From Nitriliruptorales bacterium (lineage in GTDB: Bacteria; Actinomycetota; Nitriliruptoria; Nitriliruptorales; Nitriliruptoraceae): DNA of 8,124 bases. The stretch is taken from the NCBI GenBank assembly GCA_030835875.1, contig JAURQY010000077.1, forward strand, positions 1 through 8,124, in the 5' to 3' direction. Each line of letters begins with the position of its first letter. Position 1 is the first letter of the stretch. Both the position numbers and the translations under genes were made by a program. Below are positions 1 to 5,525 of the stretch, in pieces. The notes under the pieces are model-generated. The model saw only the letters and a list, made by a program, of their open reading frames with translations, was not told the origin of the DNA and did no database searches.

Positions 1-761
1 ACGAGTTCTCGGCCATCGAGGGCGTCAAGGAGGACGTGACCGACATCATCCTCAACATCAAGGAGCTCGTCGTCCGCTCGTCCTCCGACGAGCCGGTTGA
101 GATCTTCCTCGGTGGTGACGGCCCGGGTGTCCTGACCGCGGAGAACATCTTCGCCCCGTCGCAGGTCGAGGTCGTCAACGAGGACCTCGTGCTCGCGACG
201 CTGAACGCGTCCGGCCACCTCGAGCTCTACCTGACCGTCGAGCGCGGCCGCGGCTACCGCACCGCCGACCAGAACAAGCGTGGCGACGACCCGATCGGCG
301 TCATCGCCGTCGACTCGGTGTTCAGCCCCGTGCGTCGCGTCGCGTACCGCGTCGAGTCGACGCGCGTCGCGCAGATGACGAACTACGACAAGCTCGTCCT
401 CGACGTCGAGACCGACGGCTCGGTGACCCCGGCCCAGGCGCTCGCCTCGGCGGGGTCGACCCTCAAGGCGCTGTTCGAGCAGTTCGCGAGCTACGACCTG
501 TCGGGCCCGGGCGGCATCGTCATCAACCCCGAGGAGGTCCTGTCCTCGCTCGGTGGCGACCCGATCCGCATGACCAGCGTCGACGACCTCGACCTCACCG
601 TCCGCACGCACAACTGCCTCAAGCGTGAGGGCATCGAGACGGTCGGCGAGCTGATGGACCGCACCGAGCAGGAGCTGATGGAGATCCGCAACTTCGGCTC
701 GAAGTCCGTCGACGAGATCCGCATCAAGCTGGCGGAGCTCGGCGTCGGCATCCGCGAGTAA
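1..761 (+). CDS. rpoA: DNA-directed RNA polymerase subunit alpha, 5'-truncated by the window edge
   Basis: This gene encodes the alpha subunit, which dimerises to nucleate RNA polymerase assembly and contacts promoter DNA and activators through its C-terminal domain. The reading frame is open from base 3 (first full codon Glu, in the family's HEFS-type motif followed by GVKEDVTDIILN), so the gene begins upstream. The GTG at 36 is an internal valine and not a start. About 66 N-terminal residues are missing by comparison with E. coli alpha, and 252 codons are present. The rest of the N-terminal assembly domain is visible (RGRGY near base 243, then YRVE and TNYDKL), followed by a linker rich in Gly and Pro. 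The alpha-CTD starts near base 579 with DDLDLTVRTHNCLKREGI. The Arg at 603-605 corresponds to E. coli Arg265, which binds the UP element. The helix-hairpin-helix part (IRNFGSKSVDEI) follows. The TAA stop overlaps the ribosome-binding site of rplQ, indicating co-transcription. Confidence 0.98.
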   Translation, partial: EFSAIEGVKEDVTDIILNIKELVVRSSSDEPVEIFLGGDGPGVLTAENIFAPSQVEVVNEDLVLATLNASGHLELYLTVERGRGYRTADQNKRGDDPIGVIAVDSVFSPVRRVAYRVESTRVAQMTNYDKLVLDVETDGSVTPAQALASAGSTLKALFEQFASYDLSGPGGIVINPEEVLSSLGGDPIRMTSVDDLDLTVRTHNCLKREGIETVGELMDRTEQELMEIRNFGSKSVDEIRIKLAELGVGIRE

Positions 762-770
762 GGAGACGAC

Positions 771-1145
771 ATGCCGACCCCCACCAGAGGGCCACGGTTG
801 GGCGGCAGCGCCGCCCACCAGAAGCACATCCTCGCCAACCTCGCGACCGAGCTGTTCCGCCACGGGCGGATCACCACGACGCAGGCCAAGGCGCGGGCGC
901 TGCGTCCGTACGCCGAGCGGCTCATCACCAAGGCCAAGCGTGGCGACCTCCACGCGCGCCGGCTCGTGCTCGCGAAGCTGCGGGACCGTGACGTCGTCGC
1001 GCACCTCTTCGAGGACGTCGCGCCGCGCTTCAAGGAGCGCGAGGGTGGCTACACGCGCATCCTCAAGCTCGACCCGCGCAAGGGCGACCGTGCCCGCATG
1101 GCGCTGATCGAGCTCGTGGAGCGCGGGGACGCGACCGCAGACTGA
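771..1145 (+). CDS. rplQ: 50S ribosomal protein L17
   Basis: L17 is a structural protein of the large ribosomal subunit located near the exit tunnel. The 124-residue product matches the family along its length: the N-terminal RGPRLGGSAAHQKHILANL block, FRHGRITTTQAKARALRPYAE around residues 29-48, the basic ITKAKRGD segment, and the C-terminal GGYTRILKLDPRKGDRARMA block. The ATG lies 9 bases after the rpoA stop, and a strong Shine-Dalgarno sequence, AAGGAGA (760-766), overlaps that stop, so it is read from the same mRNA as rpoA. The protein ends soon after the conserved core (ELVERGDATAD). It lacks the Ala/Lys/Glu-rich C-terminal tail that lengthens L17 in Streptomyces and Mycobacterium. Its TGA overlaps the proposed CTG start of truA. 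Confidence 0.98.
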   Translation: MPTPTRGPRLGGSAAHQKHILANLATELFRHGRITTTQAKARALRPYAERLITKAKRGDLHARRLVLAKLRDRDVVAHLFEDVAPRFKEREGGYTRILKLDPRKGDRARMALIELVERGDATAD

Positions 1146-1957
1146 CCCGCACCGACCGGATCCGGATCGACCTCGCCTACGACGGGGCGCCGTTCCACGG
1201 TCTCGCGCGACAGCCGGGCCTCCCGACCGTGCAGGGCGCGGTCGAGGAGGCCCTCGCTGCGCTCCTGGGCGTCGCCGTCCGGACGACCGCGTCAGGACGG
1301 ACCGACCGCGGAGTGCACGCGCGTGCGCAGGTGCTCCATGCGGACGTGCCCGTCGACGTCGTCCCGGGCGATCTCGGGCGCCTCGCGCGGCGGCTCGCCC
1401 GTGCGCTCCCGCGCGCGATCACGATCCACGCCGTGCGCCGCGTACCGGACGCGTTCGACGCGCGATTCGGCGCGACCGCCCGCGCCTACCGGTACCGGCT
1501 GCGCGACGGCGTCGACCCGCGCGTCCACGGCCGCGGTGTCGGGCGTGACGCGCCGGACGTCTGGGGCGTGAGCCAGCGGCTCGACGTCCCAGCCATGCGG
1601 CGCTCGTCGCGGGCCCTGCTCGGTGAGCACGACTTCGCCGCCTTCTGCCGGCGGGCGCCCGGTCGGACCACCGTCCGGCGCGTGGACGTGCTCACCCTCG
1701 TGCGGCTCGGTCCGGCCCCTGGACGCATCGACGTGCGGCTGCGGGGTCCGGCGTTCTGCCACCAGCAGGTGCGCTCGATCGTCGGCTGCCTCGTCGAGGT
1801 CGGACGCGGCCGGCGGACCGAGTCCTGGGTCGCTGAGGTGCTCGCCGGCCAGGACCGGTCCAGGGCCGCCCCTGTCGCCCCGCCGCACGGGCTGACGCTC
1901 GAGGAGGTCCGGTTCGGGCCCGGGATCCCCGCCGCACCGCCCCTCGGGGCCGGTTGA
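1142..1957 (+). CDS. truA: tRNA pseudouridine(38-40) synthase TruA, probable CTG start
   Basis: TruA isomerises uridines 38, 39 and 40 in the anticodon stem-loop of tRNAs to pseudouridine. The catalytic Asp is in SGRTDRGVHA (Asp55 in this numbering, codon 1304-1306). The C-terminal FCHQQVRSIVGCLVEVGRGR block and the DRSRAAPVAPPHGL block are also typical. The first ATG/GTG/TTG in frame is GTG 1229, but starting there would remove the conserved N-terminal strand RIRIDLAYDGAPFHG, which is encoded in frame at 1157-1201. The only near-cognate start that includes it is CTG at 1142, giving 271 aa, a normal length. This CTG overlaps the rplQ stop as CTGA, the same geometry as a standard ATGA coupled junction. 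Purine-rich GGAG (1118-1121) and GGGGA (1125-1129) lie upstream as weak ribosome-binding candidates. The usual FHGWQRQ reads FHGLARQ here. Function is secure; the start is inferred. Confidence 0.93.
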   Translation: MTRTDRIRIDLAYDGAPFHGLARQPGLPTVQGAVEEALAALLGVAVRTTASGRTDRGVHARAQVLHADVPVDVVPGDLGRLARRLARALPRAITIHAVRRVPDAFDARFGATARAYRYRLRDGVDPRVHGRGVGRDAPDVWGVSQRLDVPAMRRSSRALLGEHDFAAFCRRAPGRTTVRRVDVLTLVRLGPAPGRIDVRLRGPAFCHQQVRSIVGCLVEVGRGRRTESWVAEVLAGQDRSRAAPVAPPHGLTLEEVRFGPGIPAAPPLGAG

Positions 1958-1983
1958 CCCCCTCCGCGGAGGAGCGGTACGCT
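1954..1983 (+). promoter_or_regulatory. Probable sigma70-type promoter for rplM-rpsI
   Basis: A -35 box TTGACC (1954-1959) and a -10 box TACGCT (1978-1983, fitting TAnnnT) are separated by 18 bases, matching the actinobacterial housekeeping consensus. The truA stop TGA (1955-1957) sits inside the -35 box. Transcription would start near 1990, giving a leader of about 97 nt before rplM. This is inferred from motif and spacing only. Confidence 0.65.
1961..1972. repeat. 12-bp perfect palindrome inside the rplM promoter spacer
   Basis: CCTCCGCGGAGG is a perfect inverted repeat located between the proposed -35 and -10 boxes. It could be an operator for a dimeric regulator, or the remnant of a short hairpin at the end of truA. 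There is no T-run after it and the loop would be too tight for a good terminator. A GC-rich background makes chance palindromes more likely, so functional confidence is low. Confidence 0.4.
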
Positions 1984-1990
1984 CCGTCCA

Positions 1991-2067
1991 CGCGCGGTGC
2001 ACGTGGCCGCGCGTCTTCACGTCAGGCGGGTCCCGCCCGTTCATGAGCCCGCCGTCGGCCCACGCCG
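1991..2067 (+). promoter_or_regulatory. Structured 5' leader of rplM-rpsI mRNA (three hairpins)
   Basis: Directly after the predicted transcription start, 1991-1997 (CGCGCGG) pairs perfectly with 2007-2013 (CCGCGCG) around a 9-nt loop. Next, GGCGGG (2025-2030) can pair with CCCGCC at 2048-2053 (17-nt loop). It can alternatively pair in part with CCCGCC at 2032-2037, so two conformations exclude each other. A third small stem pairs CGGC 2056-2059 with GCCG 2064-2067. The ribosome-binding site at 2076-2080 stays outside all three. L13 operons in other bacteria are autoregulated through their leaders, so autogenous control is conceivable here, but no known leader motif was recognised. Confidence 0.4.
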
Positions 2068-2075
2068 TCCGCACT

Positions 2076-2080
2076 GAGGA
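2076..2080 (+). promoter_or_regulatory. Ribosome-binding site that fixes the rplM start
   Basis: GAGGA sits 7 bases before ATG 2088, where the L13 family N-terminus begins. The alternative in-frame ATG at 2043 has no Shine-Dalgarno sequence upstream. Confidence 0.85.
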
Positions 2081-2087
2081 AACTGCG

Positions 2088-2531
2088 ATGCGAACGTTCA
2101 CCCCCAGCGGGAAGGACATCCCGCGCGACTGGTACGTCGTCGACGCCGACGGTATGACCCTCGGTCGTCTGGCGACGCGTGTCGCCTCGGTGCTGCGCGG
2201 CAAGCACAAGCCGACGTACACGCCCCACCTCGACATGGGCGACCACGTCATCGTGATCAACGCGGACCGGGTCGTGCTCACGGGCGACAAGGCCGGCGCG
2301 AAGGTCTACCACCACCACTCGGGCTTCCCGGGCGGTCTGCGTTCCGTCCCGTTCGTGCGCCAGATGCAGCGCTCGTCCGCCAAGGTCGTCGAGGCGGCCG
2401 TGCGCGGCATGCTGCCGAAGAACTCCCTCGGGCGCACGATGCTCGGCAAGCTCAAGGTCTACCCGGGCGCCGAGCACCCGCACGCCGCGCAGCAGCCGAA
2501 GGCGCTGCCCGACCACGTCATGAAGGGCTGA
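2088..2531 (+). CDS. rplM: 50S ribosomal protein L13
   Basis: L13 is an early-assembly protein of the large ribosomal subunit that binds 23S rRNA. The 147-residue product shows the whole family pattern: MRTFTPSGKDIPRDWYVVDA at the N-terminus, LGRLATRVASVLRGKHKPTY (25-44), NADRVVLTGDKAGAKVYHHH (58-77), SGFPGGL (78-84), and the signature VRGMLPKNSLGRTMLGKLKV (105-124) ending in YPGAEHPHAAQQP. The start at 2088 is chosen because family homology begins there and GAGGA lies 7 bases upstream. An in-frame ATG at 2043 would add 15 residues with no family match and is probably untranslated leader. Only one base separates its stop from the rpsI ATG, so the two ribosomal proteins are translated from one message, as in most bacteria. 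Confidence 0.98.
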   Translation: MRTFTPSGKDIPRDWYVVDADGMTLGRLATRVASVLRGKHKPTYTPHLDMGDHVIVINADRVVLTGDKAGAKVYHHHSGFPGGLRSVPFVRQMQRSSAKVVEAAVRGMLPKNSLGRTMLGKLKVYPGAEHPHAAQQPKALPDHVMKG

Positions 2532-2532
2532 C

Positions 2533-2919
<387 letters not shown>

Positions 2920-2935
2920 TCGACTCGACCTGCGT

Positions 2936-2964
2936 ACCGCCCCGGCTCCCACGGCCGGGGCGGT
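2936..2964 (+). terminator. Strong GC-rich hairpin after rpsI, probable transcription terminator
   Basis: ACCGCCCCGGC (2936-2946) pairs perfectly with GCCGGGGCGGT (2954-2964), an 11-bp stem with a 7-nt loop (TCCCACG). No T-run follows (TCCGCGTCT-type sequence instead), as is common for intrinsic terminators of high-GC actinobacteria. Its position between rpsI and a fresh ribosome-binding site for glmM supports termination, although read-through into glmM is possible. Confidence 0.75.
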
Positions 2965-2971
2965 CCGCGTC

Positions 2972-2977
2972 TAGCCT
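2972..2977 (+). promoter_or_regulatory. Possible -10 box for glmM
   Basis: TAGCCT fits the TAnnnT -10 pattern and resembles the TACGCT box before rplM; both are followed by CCGTC. The expected -35 position falls in the 3' arm and loop of the preceding terminator hairpin and shows no TTGAC-like match. Transcription would start near 2984, about 33 bases before glmM. Confidence 0.35.
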
Positions 2978-3006
2978 CCGTCGGACGTCCCACGTCGAGG
3001 TCCCAC

Positions 3007-3012
3007 GGAGGG
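3007..3012 (+). promoter_or_regulatory. Ribosome-binding site that fixes the glmM GTG start
   Basis: GGAGGG lies 4 bases before GTG 3017. No ATG alternative exists in frame near the N-terminus, and the FGTDGVRG motif begins 18 residues later, as expected for a short N-terminal tail. Confidence 0.8.
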
Positions 3013-3016
3013 TGTC

Positions 3017-4405
3017 GTGAGCGCATCCACCGCCCCCGAGGTCGCACCGCTCCCGCTGCCAGCCGTCCGCTTCGGGACCGACGGTGTGCGCGGCAGCGCG
3101 AACGAGGACCTGACCCCGGAGGTCGCGCTCGCGCTCGGCCGGGCGCTCGTGACGGTGCTGAGCGAGGAGGGCGAGAAGCGCCCCTCGATCCTCGTCGGCC
3201 GTGACCCGCGCTGGTCGGGCGACATGCTCGAGGCGGCGATGATCGCCGGCATCACCTCCGCCGGTGGCGACGCGGTCTCCGTCGGCGTGCTGCCCACCCC
3301 GGGCGTCGCCTACCTGACAGCACGCTCGACCGCGGGCGCCGGCGTCATGCTCTCGGCGTCGCACAACCCGGTCGGCGACAACGGCATCAAGTTCTTCGGC
3401 CCGGACGGGTTCAAGCTGTCCGACGACGAGGAGGCGCGGATCGCCGAGCTGTACGCGACCGGCAGCCCGCGGCGTCCCGTCTCCACACGCATCGGACGTC
3501 GGCTCGCTGACCCGGCCGCCATCGCCCGCTACATCGAGCACCTCACGAGCGCGGTCGACGTCGACCTCGTCGGGCTGCGTGTCGTCGTCGACGGCGCGAA
3601 CGGCGCCGCCTCGAGCGTCGCGCCGCAGGTGTACCGGCAGCTCGGTGCCGAGGTCGTGACGATCCACTGCAGCCCCGACGGCGCGAACATCAACGACCGC
3701 TGCGGCTCGACCCATCCGGAGGTCGTGCGGCAGGCGGTGCTGACCGACGGCGCGGACCTCGGCATCGCGCACGACGGTGACGCCGACCGGCTCGTCGCCG
3801 TCACCCACCGCGGGGACATCGTCGACGGGGACGCGCTGCTCGCCATCCTCGCCCGCCAGGCGCACCTGACCGGGCGGCTGGCCCACGGCAACGTCGTCAC
3901 CACCGTGATGACCAACCTCGGCTTCCACCATGCGATGCGCGGGCTCGGCATCGACGTGCTGACGACGCCGGTCGGCGATCGCTACGTCCTCGAGATGATG
4001 CGCGAGCGCGGGCTCACCCTCGGGGGCGAGCAGTCCGGGCACCTCATCGACCTCGACCACGCGACGACCGGTGACGGGGTGCTCGCCGCCCTCGAGATCC
4101 TCGAGATCATGCGGACGACCGGGTCGACGCTCGCCGAGCTCGCGGAGGTGATGCAGCGCCTGCCGCAGGTGCTCGTCAACATCCCCGACGTCGACCGTGA
4201 CGCGGTCGCCGGATCCGAGCGTGTCGCCGCGGCGGTGCGCCGTGCGGAGGCGCGGCTCGGGGACGCGGGTCGCGTGCTCGTGCGACCGTCGGGGACCGAG
4301 CCGCTGGTCCGGGTCATGGTGGAGGCGCCGGAGCAGGCGATGGCCGAGGAGGTGGCCGCCGCGATCGCGACGGCCGTGCGCGAGGACTGTGGGGTGCGAG
4401 GATGA
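3017..4405 (+). CDS. glmM: Phosphoglucosamine mutase GlmM
   Basis: GlmM interconverts glucosamine-6-phosphate and glucosamine-1-phosphate in the cytoplasm, the second step towards UDP-GlcNAc for peptidoglycan. The 462-residue protein has the four alpha-D-phosphohexomutase signatures in order: FGTDGVRG (19-26); the phosphoserine loop LSASHNPVGDNGIKFF with catalytic Ser115; the Mg2+-binding DGDADR loop (Asp253, Asp255, Asp257); and the sugar-specificity loop GGEQSGH (336-342). The latter reads GEQSGH as in GlmM rather than the GEMSGH of phosphomannomutases. The C-terminal phosphate-binding RPSGTEPLVRVMVE starts at residue 423. The length is near the usual 445-460, with a slightly longer N-terminus (STAPEVAPLPLP). 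The start is GTG with GGAGGG upstream. Its TGA overlaps the ATG of the next gene, suggesting translational coupling. glmS follows one gene later, so both enzymes of the GlcN-1-P branch are clustered. Confidence 0.97.
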   Translation: MSASTAPEVAPLPLPAVRFGTDGVRGSANEDLTPEVALALGRALVTVLSEEGEKRPSILVGRDPRWSGDMLEAAMIAGITSAGGDAVSVGVLPTPGVAYLTARSTAGAGVMLSASHNPVGDNGIKFFGPDGFKLSDDEEARIAELYATGSPRRPVSTRIGRRLADPAAIARYIEHLTSAVDVDLVGLRVVVDGANGAASSVAPQVYRQLGAEVVTIHCSPDGANINDRCGSTHPEVVRQAVLTDGADLGIAHDGDADRLVAVTHRGDIVDGDALLAILARQAHLTGRLAHGNVVTTVMTNLGFHHAMRGLGIDVLTTPVGDRYVLEMMRERGLTLGGEQSGHLIDLDHATTGDGVLAALEILEIMRTTGSTLAELAEVMQRLPQVLVNIPDVDRDAVAGSERVAAAVRRAEARLGDAGRVLVRPSGTEPLVRVMVEAPEQAMAEEVAAAIATAVREDCGVRG

Positions 4406-5442
4406 CGGGACGGCTCACGGGGTACGGCGTCGCGATCGGAGGGCCGTACGCGTTCCTCCCCGAGCTCGCGCGCCAGGCGGAGGGGCACGGCTTCGACGCG
4501 GTCTGGGTCTCCGAGACCGGCCAGGAGTCGATCGTGCAGGCGACGGTGTGCCTCAACGCCACCGAGCGCATCCAGGTCGGCACGAACATCACGCTCGCGT
4601 TCCCGCGCTCGCCCACCATCACCGCCATGCAGGCCTGGGACCTCGACGAGCTGTCCGGGGGCCGCTTCATCGTCGGGCTCGGCAGCCAGGTCAAGCGCAT
4701 CATCGAGGAGCGCTTCTCCGCCGAGTTCGACCGGCCCGCGAAGCGCATGGCCGAGTACGTCGAGGCGATGCGGACCGTGTGGCGCATCGAGCGCGGCGAG
4801 GACGTCACGTTCGACGGGGAGATCTACCGCGTACTCCGCCCGGGACTCGGTGGGCCGGGGCGTGCTGCCGACCGCACGATGCCGCGCGTCTACGTCGCCG
4901 CCGTCGGGCCGCTCATGACCGCCGCGGCCGCGACGCATGCCGACGGCATCCTCGGCCACCCGTTCACGTCGCTGCGCTACCTGACCGAGGGCGTGCTGCC
5001 CCGCATCGACGAGGCGCTCGCGACCGCCGGCCGCTCCCGTGACGACTTCACCGTCGCGCAGGGGCTCATCCTCTGCATCGCCGAGGACCGCGAGGTCGCA
5101 CGGCGCGAGGCCGCGACGCAGATCGCGTTCTACGGGACGACCCCGAACTACCTTCCGGTGTTCGCCGCGCACGGCGACGAGCATCTCATGGAGACCTACC
5201 GGGACGTGTTCATCTCGTCGGGCAAGGACCCCGACGCGATGGCGGCCGCCGTCAGCGACGAGGTCATCGACCGCTACGCCGTCGCCGGGACCCCCGACGA
5301 GGTCCGTGACCGGGTCGCCGAGTACGCCGCCCACCTCGACCACCTGATCCTCGGCGGTGCGTGGTACCGGGTCCCGCCGCAGCGCATGGCCGAGAACCTG
5401 TGGGCCATCATCGAGACGTTCGGCCGGTCGACCGACGGCTGA
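4402..5442 (+). CDS. LLM-class (luciferase-like) F420-dependent oxidoreductase, substrate unknown
   Basis: The 346-residue product is a bacterial luciferase-like TIM-barrel enzyme. Family features are ARQAEGHGFDAVWVSETG (23-40), the ERIQVGTNITLAFPRSPTIT stretch (55-74), SGGRFIVGLGSQVKRIIEERF (85-105) and the C-terminal GTPDEVRDRVAEYA block (296-309) followed by LILGGAW. The VAFPRSP/VKGHIERRF-like pattern and overall layout resemble the actinobacterial F420-dependent subgroup I know as TIGR03617 (MSMEG_2256-like), recalled from memory. Members use coenzyme F420 or occasionally FMN for hydride transfer, but the substrate cannot be read from sequence. There is no signal peptide or membrane segment. 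Its ATG overlaps the glmM stop as ATGA, so it is probably co-translated with glmM. A promoter-like sequence begins in its last codons, ahead of glmS. Whether it acts in amino-sugar metabolism is an open inference from position alone. Confidence 0.9.
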   Translation: MTGRLTGYGVAIGGPYAFLPELARQAEGHGFDAVWVSETGQESIVQATVCLNATERIQVGTNITLAFPRSPTITAMQAWDLDELSGGRFIVGLGSQVKRIIEERFSAEFDRPAKRMAEYVEAMRTVWRIERGEDVTFDGEIYRVLRPGLGGPGRAADRTMPRVYVAAVGPLMTAAAATHADGILGHPFTSLRYLTEGVLPRIDEALATAGRSRDDFTVAQGLILCIAEDREVARREAATQIAFYGTTPNYLPVFAAHGDEHLMETYRDVFISSGKDPDAMAAAVSDEVIDRYAVAGTPDEVRDRVAEYAAHLDHLILGGAWYRVPPQRMAENLWAIIETFGRSTDG

Positions 5443-5466
5443 CGGGAAGGGCCCTGGCACTACCCT
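5439..5466 (+). promoter_or_regulatory. Probable promoter for glmS
   Basis: CTGACG (5439-5444, overlapping the oxidoreductase stop) and TACCCT (5461-5466, fitting TAnnnT) are spaced by 16 bases. This parallels the rplM promoter, where the upstream gene's stop also lies in the -35 box. Transcription would start near 5473, leaving a leader of about 53 nt. The -35 is one mismatch from TTGACG and the spacer is slightly short. Confidence 0.5.
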
Positions 5467-5479
5467 CGGGCGCTGGACG

Positions 5480-5503
5480 GGTGCTACGGCATGTGCCAGC
5501 ACC
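5480..5503 (+). promoter_or_regulatory. Hairpin in the glmS leader
   Basis: GGTGCT (5480-5485) pairs with AGCACC (5498-5503), then after a 2-nt bulge (AC) GGC (5488-5490) pairs with GCC (5495-5497) around an ATGT tetraloop. This bulged 9-bp stem lies 10 bases before the Shine-Dalgarno sequence of glmS. It has no T-run, so it could either influence glmS translation or be incidental. It is far too small to be a glmS ribozyme. Confidence 0.45.
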
Positions 5504-5513
5504 GCGGGCCGCC

Positions 5514-5520
5514 GGGAGGA
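5514..5520 (+). promoter_or_regulatory. Ribosome-binding site that fixes the glmS GTG start
   Basis: GGGAGGA lies 5 bases before GTG 5526. The next codon is TGC, giving the Met-Cys-Gly-Ile-Ile N-terminus required for the catalytic N-terminal cysteine. Confidence 0.9.
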
Positions 5521-5525
5521 CCACC

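Noticed and set aside
36..38. GTG 36 as the start of rpoA
   Set aside because: Homology to RpoA continues upstream to base 3, so this is an internal valine in a gene cut by the window edge.
1961..1972. Intrinsic terminator after truA
   Set aside because: The palindrome has no usable loop and no T-run, and it lies within a promoter-like element, so termination here is not supported.
2043..2087. In-frame ATG 2043 as the start of rplM
   Set aside because: It has no Shine-Dalgarno sequence and adds 15 residues foreign to L13. ATG 2088 has GAGGA at the right distance and matches the family N-terminus.
5443..5525. glmS ribozyme upstream of glmS
   Set aside because: Only 83 bases separate the genes and the leader is about 53 nt, well short of the roughly 150-nt ribozyme. 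No matching core was seen.
5361..5525. N-terminal extension of GlmS in the open frame
   Set aside because: The extension overlaps the oxidoreductase gene and has no family similarity. GlmS needs Cys at position 2, which fits GTG 5526 with a good ribosome-binding site.
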